Assembly (NCBI GenBank): GCA_900316355.1
Contig: ONCQ01000001.1
Location: 1 to 64,000 of the forward strand
From: an uncultured Prevotellaceae bacterium
Lineage (GTDB): Bacteria > Bacteroidota > Bacteroidia > Bacteroidales > Bacteroidaceae
Direction of reading: 5' to 3'
DNA length: 64,000 bases
Under the pieces are notes generated by a model. The model was not told the origin of the DNA, did no database searches, and worked only from the letters and a program-made list of their open reading frames with translations. Positions 61,918 to 64,000 of this stretch are shown one piece after another. Each line of letters starts with the position of its first letter. The stretch's first letter is position 1. The position numbers and the translations under genes were made by a program.

Positions 61918-62589
61918 ATGTATTATAAAAAACATACCTTGCGCCAGCCTTCCCCCTCTATCTTCAGACTCGCTTCGCTCGAAGAAGCGAACAAGTTCGA
62001 GCGGAAAGAGAGGGGGGTAGGGAGTGAGTCTGTGGGTCTGTTTTTTCTGTCTTATCTTATCTTACTCATTGTCTTCTGCCTTACCGGCTGTGAGAAGGCG
62101 GAGCAGACCTACAGCAACAACATCGCACGGCTGACGCTCATCTCCACCAACCTCATCCCCCACCTCAACACCTCGCTCAACAACCCCGGCGAGTTCTGCA
62201 CCATCACCGCCTGTAACAACACCTATGTCTTCCACAGCCCCGGTCTGCGCGAGGACTACGTCCACGAGCGCAGCGAGCTGGAGCGCAAGTCCAATTACGT
62301 CCTCGGCCTCGCCGGCCTCATCGTGGGCACCCCCATCATGGCCGATCAGCTCAGCAGCCAGGCCGCCGTCGTCTGCTTCGACCTCGCCTGCCCCAACTGC
62401 TACGAGGAAGCCGCCATCACCCGTAACCTCACCCTCATGGAGGGACAGCGCGCTGACTGCAGCCGCTGCGAGCGCCGCTACGACCTCAACACCCAGGGCA
62501 TCGTCGCCACAGGCCCTTCCGGCCGCTCCCTCTACCGCTACCGTGTCAACTACTACCCCTCCGGCTATACCCTGACAATTAATAATTAA
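61918..62589 (+). CDS. lipoprotein with Rieske-like domain carrying four cysteines
   Basis: 223 residues if ATG 61918 is used. The signal peptide and lipobox (LLIVFCLTGC58) start only after about 39 residues that are coded by a palindromic repeat. A GTG at 62032 would give a normal lipoprotein of 185 residues and may be the true start. The C-terminal domain resembles a small Rieske-type fold (ITACNNTYVF..., VVCFDLACPNC, CSRCERRYDLNTQG), but the two Cys-x-His pairs are replaced by C158-P-N-C161 and C181-S-R-C184. It may bind zinc or a different Fe-S form (inference). Confidence 0.65.
   Translation: MYYKKHTLRQPSPSIFRLASLEEANKFERKERGVGSESVGLFFLSYLILLIVFCLTGCEKAEQTYSNNIARLTLISTNLIPHLNTSLNNPGEFCTITACNNTYVFHSPGLREDYVHERSELERKSNYVLGLAGLIVGTPIMADQLSSQAAVVCFDLACPNCYEEAAITRNLTLMEGQRADCSRCERRYDLNTQGIVATGPSGRSLYRYRVNYYPSGYTLTINN
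61944..62030. repeat. palindromic repeat at the start of the Rieske-like gene
   Basis: C-rich CCAGCCTTCCCCCTCTATC and G-rich AGAGAGGGGGGTAGGGAG arms enclose small palindromes (GACTCGCTTCGCTCGAAGAAGCG and AAGTTCGAGCGG in turn). It is translated as the N-terminal extension. Confidence 0.6.
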
Positions 62590-62601
62590 GGCTCCACCAT
62601 T

Positions 62602-63258
62602 ATGACCATCATCAACTTCGCAGAACACAACTCCATCATCAACCAGTACATGTCCGAGCTGCGCGACAAGAGCTACCAGCGCAACCGCCTCCTCTTCCGC
62701 AACAACGTGGAGCGCATCGGCGAGATGATGGCTTTCGAGCTCTCCAAGGTCCTCGACTACAAACCCAAGACCATCACCACACCCCTGGGCACCATCGACA
62801 TACCCCTTCCCAAGGACGATCTGCTCATCGCCACTGTTCTGCGCGCCGGCCTCCCCTTCCACGACGGTTTCCTGCACGTCTTTGACAAGGCCGCCTGCGG
62901 CTTCGTCTCTGCCTACCGCATGTACACCAACCGCGAGCACACCGAGGTGGGCATCCACACCGAATACATGGCCGCGCCCTCGTGCAAGGGCAAGACCCTC
63001 GTCATCGTCGATCCCATGCTGGCCACCGGCGGCTCCATGGCCGCCAGCTATGAGGCACTTGTCAAAAGCGGCAAACCCAGGAAGGTGCACATCGCCTGCG
63101 TCATCGCCACCCCCGACGGTCTGGAGACACTGCGCCAGACGCTCCCCGAGGAGGCCACCGTCTGGTGCGCAGCCATCGACCCCGGCATGAACGCCAATAA
63201 ATACATTGTCCCCGGCTTCGGCGACTGCGGAGACCTCTGCTACGGTGAGAAACTGTAA
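62602..63258 (+). CDS. upp: uracil phosphoribosyltransferase
   Basis: 218 residues. The PRPP motif is VIVDPMLATGGSM (about 134-146) and the uracil-binding stretch is IVPGFGDCGDLCYG at the end. It salvages uracil to UMP. It follows the Rieske-like gene by 12 bp, so it may share its transcript. A hairpin lies right after its stop. Confidence 0.95.
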   Translation: MTIINFAEHNSIINQYMSELRDKSYQRNRLLFRNNVERIGEMMAFELSKVLDYKPKTITTPLGTIDIPLPKDDLLIATVLRAGLPFHDGFLHVFDKAACGFVSAYRMYTNREHTEVGIHTEYMAAPSCKGKTLVIVDPMLATGGSMAASYEALVKSGKPRKVHIACVIATPDGLETLRQTLPEEATVWCAAIDPGMNANKYIVPGFGDCGDLCYGEKL

Positions 63259-63263
63259 CAGAA

Positions 63264-63287
63264 TTTTGCCACATCAGCGTGGCAAAA
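63264..63287 (+). terminator. hairpin after upp, likely terminator
   Basis: A perfect 9-bp stem TTTTGCCAC/GTGGCAAAA with a 6-nt loop. It lacks a downstream T-run, so efficiency is uncertain. Confidence 0.5.
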
Positions 63288-63364
63288 GTGCAAAGGAAAG
63301 ATAAAAGTTGGGGGCGGGGCACTACTTTTTGAGGCTTTCTCTTCGCCACGTCAAGAGAAAAGGC

Positions 63365-63372
63365 TATCTTTG
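63365..63372 (+). promoter_or_regulatory. -7 element for pckA
   Basis: TATCTTTG, 87 nt before the pckA ATG. The leader between is AT-rich, with ATTAAACTTTAAACACTAAAC-type short repeats (63413-63450). Confidence 0.5.
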
Positions 63373-63459
63373 CGACGATTTAAGGAATGGCCTTATTATA
63401 AGGCATCCTCATCATTAAAACATTAAACTTTAAACACTAAACTTTAATATTTTACGCCC

Positions 63460-64000
63460 ATGGCAAAGTTTGACAGCTCCGTTCTGGAGCAGTACGGCAT
63501 CAAAGGTTCTACCGTGATTGCCTACAACCCCTCTTACGAGACTCTCTTCGAGGAGGAGACAAAAGCTGGTTTGGAAGGTTTCGAGGTTGGTCAGCAGACC
63601 GAGCTCGGTGCCGTGAATGTGATGACCGGTATCTTCACCGGCCGTTCGCCCAAGGACAAGTACATCGTTGATGACGCTCAGAGCCACGACAAGGTGTGGT
63701 GGACATCTGAGGCCTACAAGAACGACAACCACCCCATGAGCGAAGAGGTCTGGGCACAGGTCAAGGACATCGCCACGAAGGAGCTCTCCGGCAAGAAGCT
63801 CTATGTTGTGGATGCCTTCTGTGGTGCCAACGAGGCTACTCACCTCGCCGTCCGCTTCATCCTCGAGGTGGCTTGGCAGGCTCACTTCATCAAGAACATG
63901 TTCATCCAGCCCACAGAGGCTGAGTTGGCTAACTTCAAGCCCAACTTCGTCATCTACAACGCCTCCAAGGCTAAGGTTGAGAACTACAAGGAGCTCGGCC
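63460..64000 (+). CDS. pckA: phosphoenolpyruvate carboxykinase (ATP), N-terminal part
   Basis: The first 180 codons are in the window. They encode [20 protein letters not shown] and later [19 protein letters not shown], matching the ATP-dependent carboxykinase N-terminal domain, with the RSPKDK motif contacting substrate. It interconverts oxaloacetate and PEP and, in gut and rumen Bacteroidetes, fixes CO2 for the succinate pathway. The rest lies beyond the right edge. Confidence 0.95.
   Translation, partial: MAKFDSSVLEQYGIKGSTVIAYNPSYETLFEEETKAGLEGFEVGQQTELGAVNVMTGIFTGRSPKDKYIVDDAQSHDKVWWTSEAYKNDNHPMSEEVWAQVKDIATKELSGKKLYVVDAFCGANEATHLAVRFILEVAWQAHFIKNMFIQPTEAELANFKPNFVIYNASKAKVENYKELG

Overview
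The window looks like a chromosomal segment of a Bacteroidales bacterium, most likely a Prevotella-type (Prevotellaceae) genome. The evidence is a SusC/SusD pair, lipoproteins, secreted proteins ending in a 'YDLSGR...KGIYIRDGKK' tail, a FISUMP protein, a BspA-type leucine-rich protein fused to a C10 cysteine protease, and a V/A-type ATPase operon with DUF2764. Most recognisable promoters also have the Bacteroidetes form (TTG or TTTG, about 19-20 nt, then TAnnTTTG). I see no rRNA, tRNA, CRISPR array, prophage or transposase gene.

Layout. 1-3.7 kb: start of a DUF4160 gene (minus), a possible small RNA, a NUDIX hydrolase, dacB, a gluconate 5-dehydrogenase-like SDR, and a roughly 350-nt candidate structured RNA. 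3.7-11.3 kb: mutS, then sufS and ruvB (minus), then a Rid-family enzyme and an M16 peptidase (plus). 11.4-27.3 kb: a long run of minus-strand genes. Read 5' to 3' these are sufC, ybeY, sufD, susC, susD, three lipoproteins or secreted proteins of the same locus, a DUF4105 protein, a secreted protein, two TlpA-like thioredoxins, a THUMP-like methyltransferase and wbqC. 27.4-38.5 kb (minus): a GH95 fucosidase, a large secreted protein, a TPR-HTH regulator, a YfhO-type membrane protein, rpsO and a membrane-anchored HTH-like protein. 38.7-45.8 kb (plus): secreted unknowns, a frameshifted small gene, a WG-repeat lipoprotein and a 1353-residue C10 protease-LRR protein. 46.2-51.3 kb (plus): typA, ypfJ-like zinc peptidase, metG. 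51.3-59.3 kb: a candidate leader RNA followed by the V-type ATPase operon E-DUF2764-A-B-D-I-K. 59.4-64 kb: pyrE, an SRPBCC protein, argH, a Rieske-like lipoprotein, upp and the start of pckA.

The most unusual feature is a family of GC-rich palindromic repeats. They often come as inverted pairs 84-243 bp long, like small MITEs. They lie not only between genes but inside genes, and stay open in frame. Copies, paired or single, add peptide segments to SufS, RuvB, the Rid protein, the M16 peptidase, the methyltransferase, YbeY, YfhO (four times), MetG and a lipoprotein. A second layer of AT-rich short-period repeats fills intergenic gaps and also enters genes. A 158-bp gene tail is duplicated in two unrelated secreted proteins, and three unrelated lipoproteins share a near-identical signal-peptide cassette. 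Together these suggest a genome in which short repeats spread through coding sequence and recombine. Two candidate RNAs, at 3.2-3.6 kb and 51.3-51.5 kb, end in terminator hairpins with the same GTGA loop and may be related.
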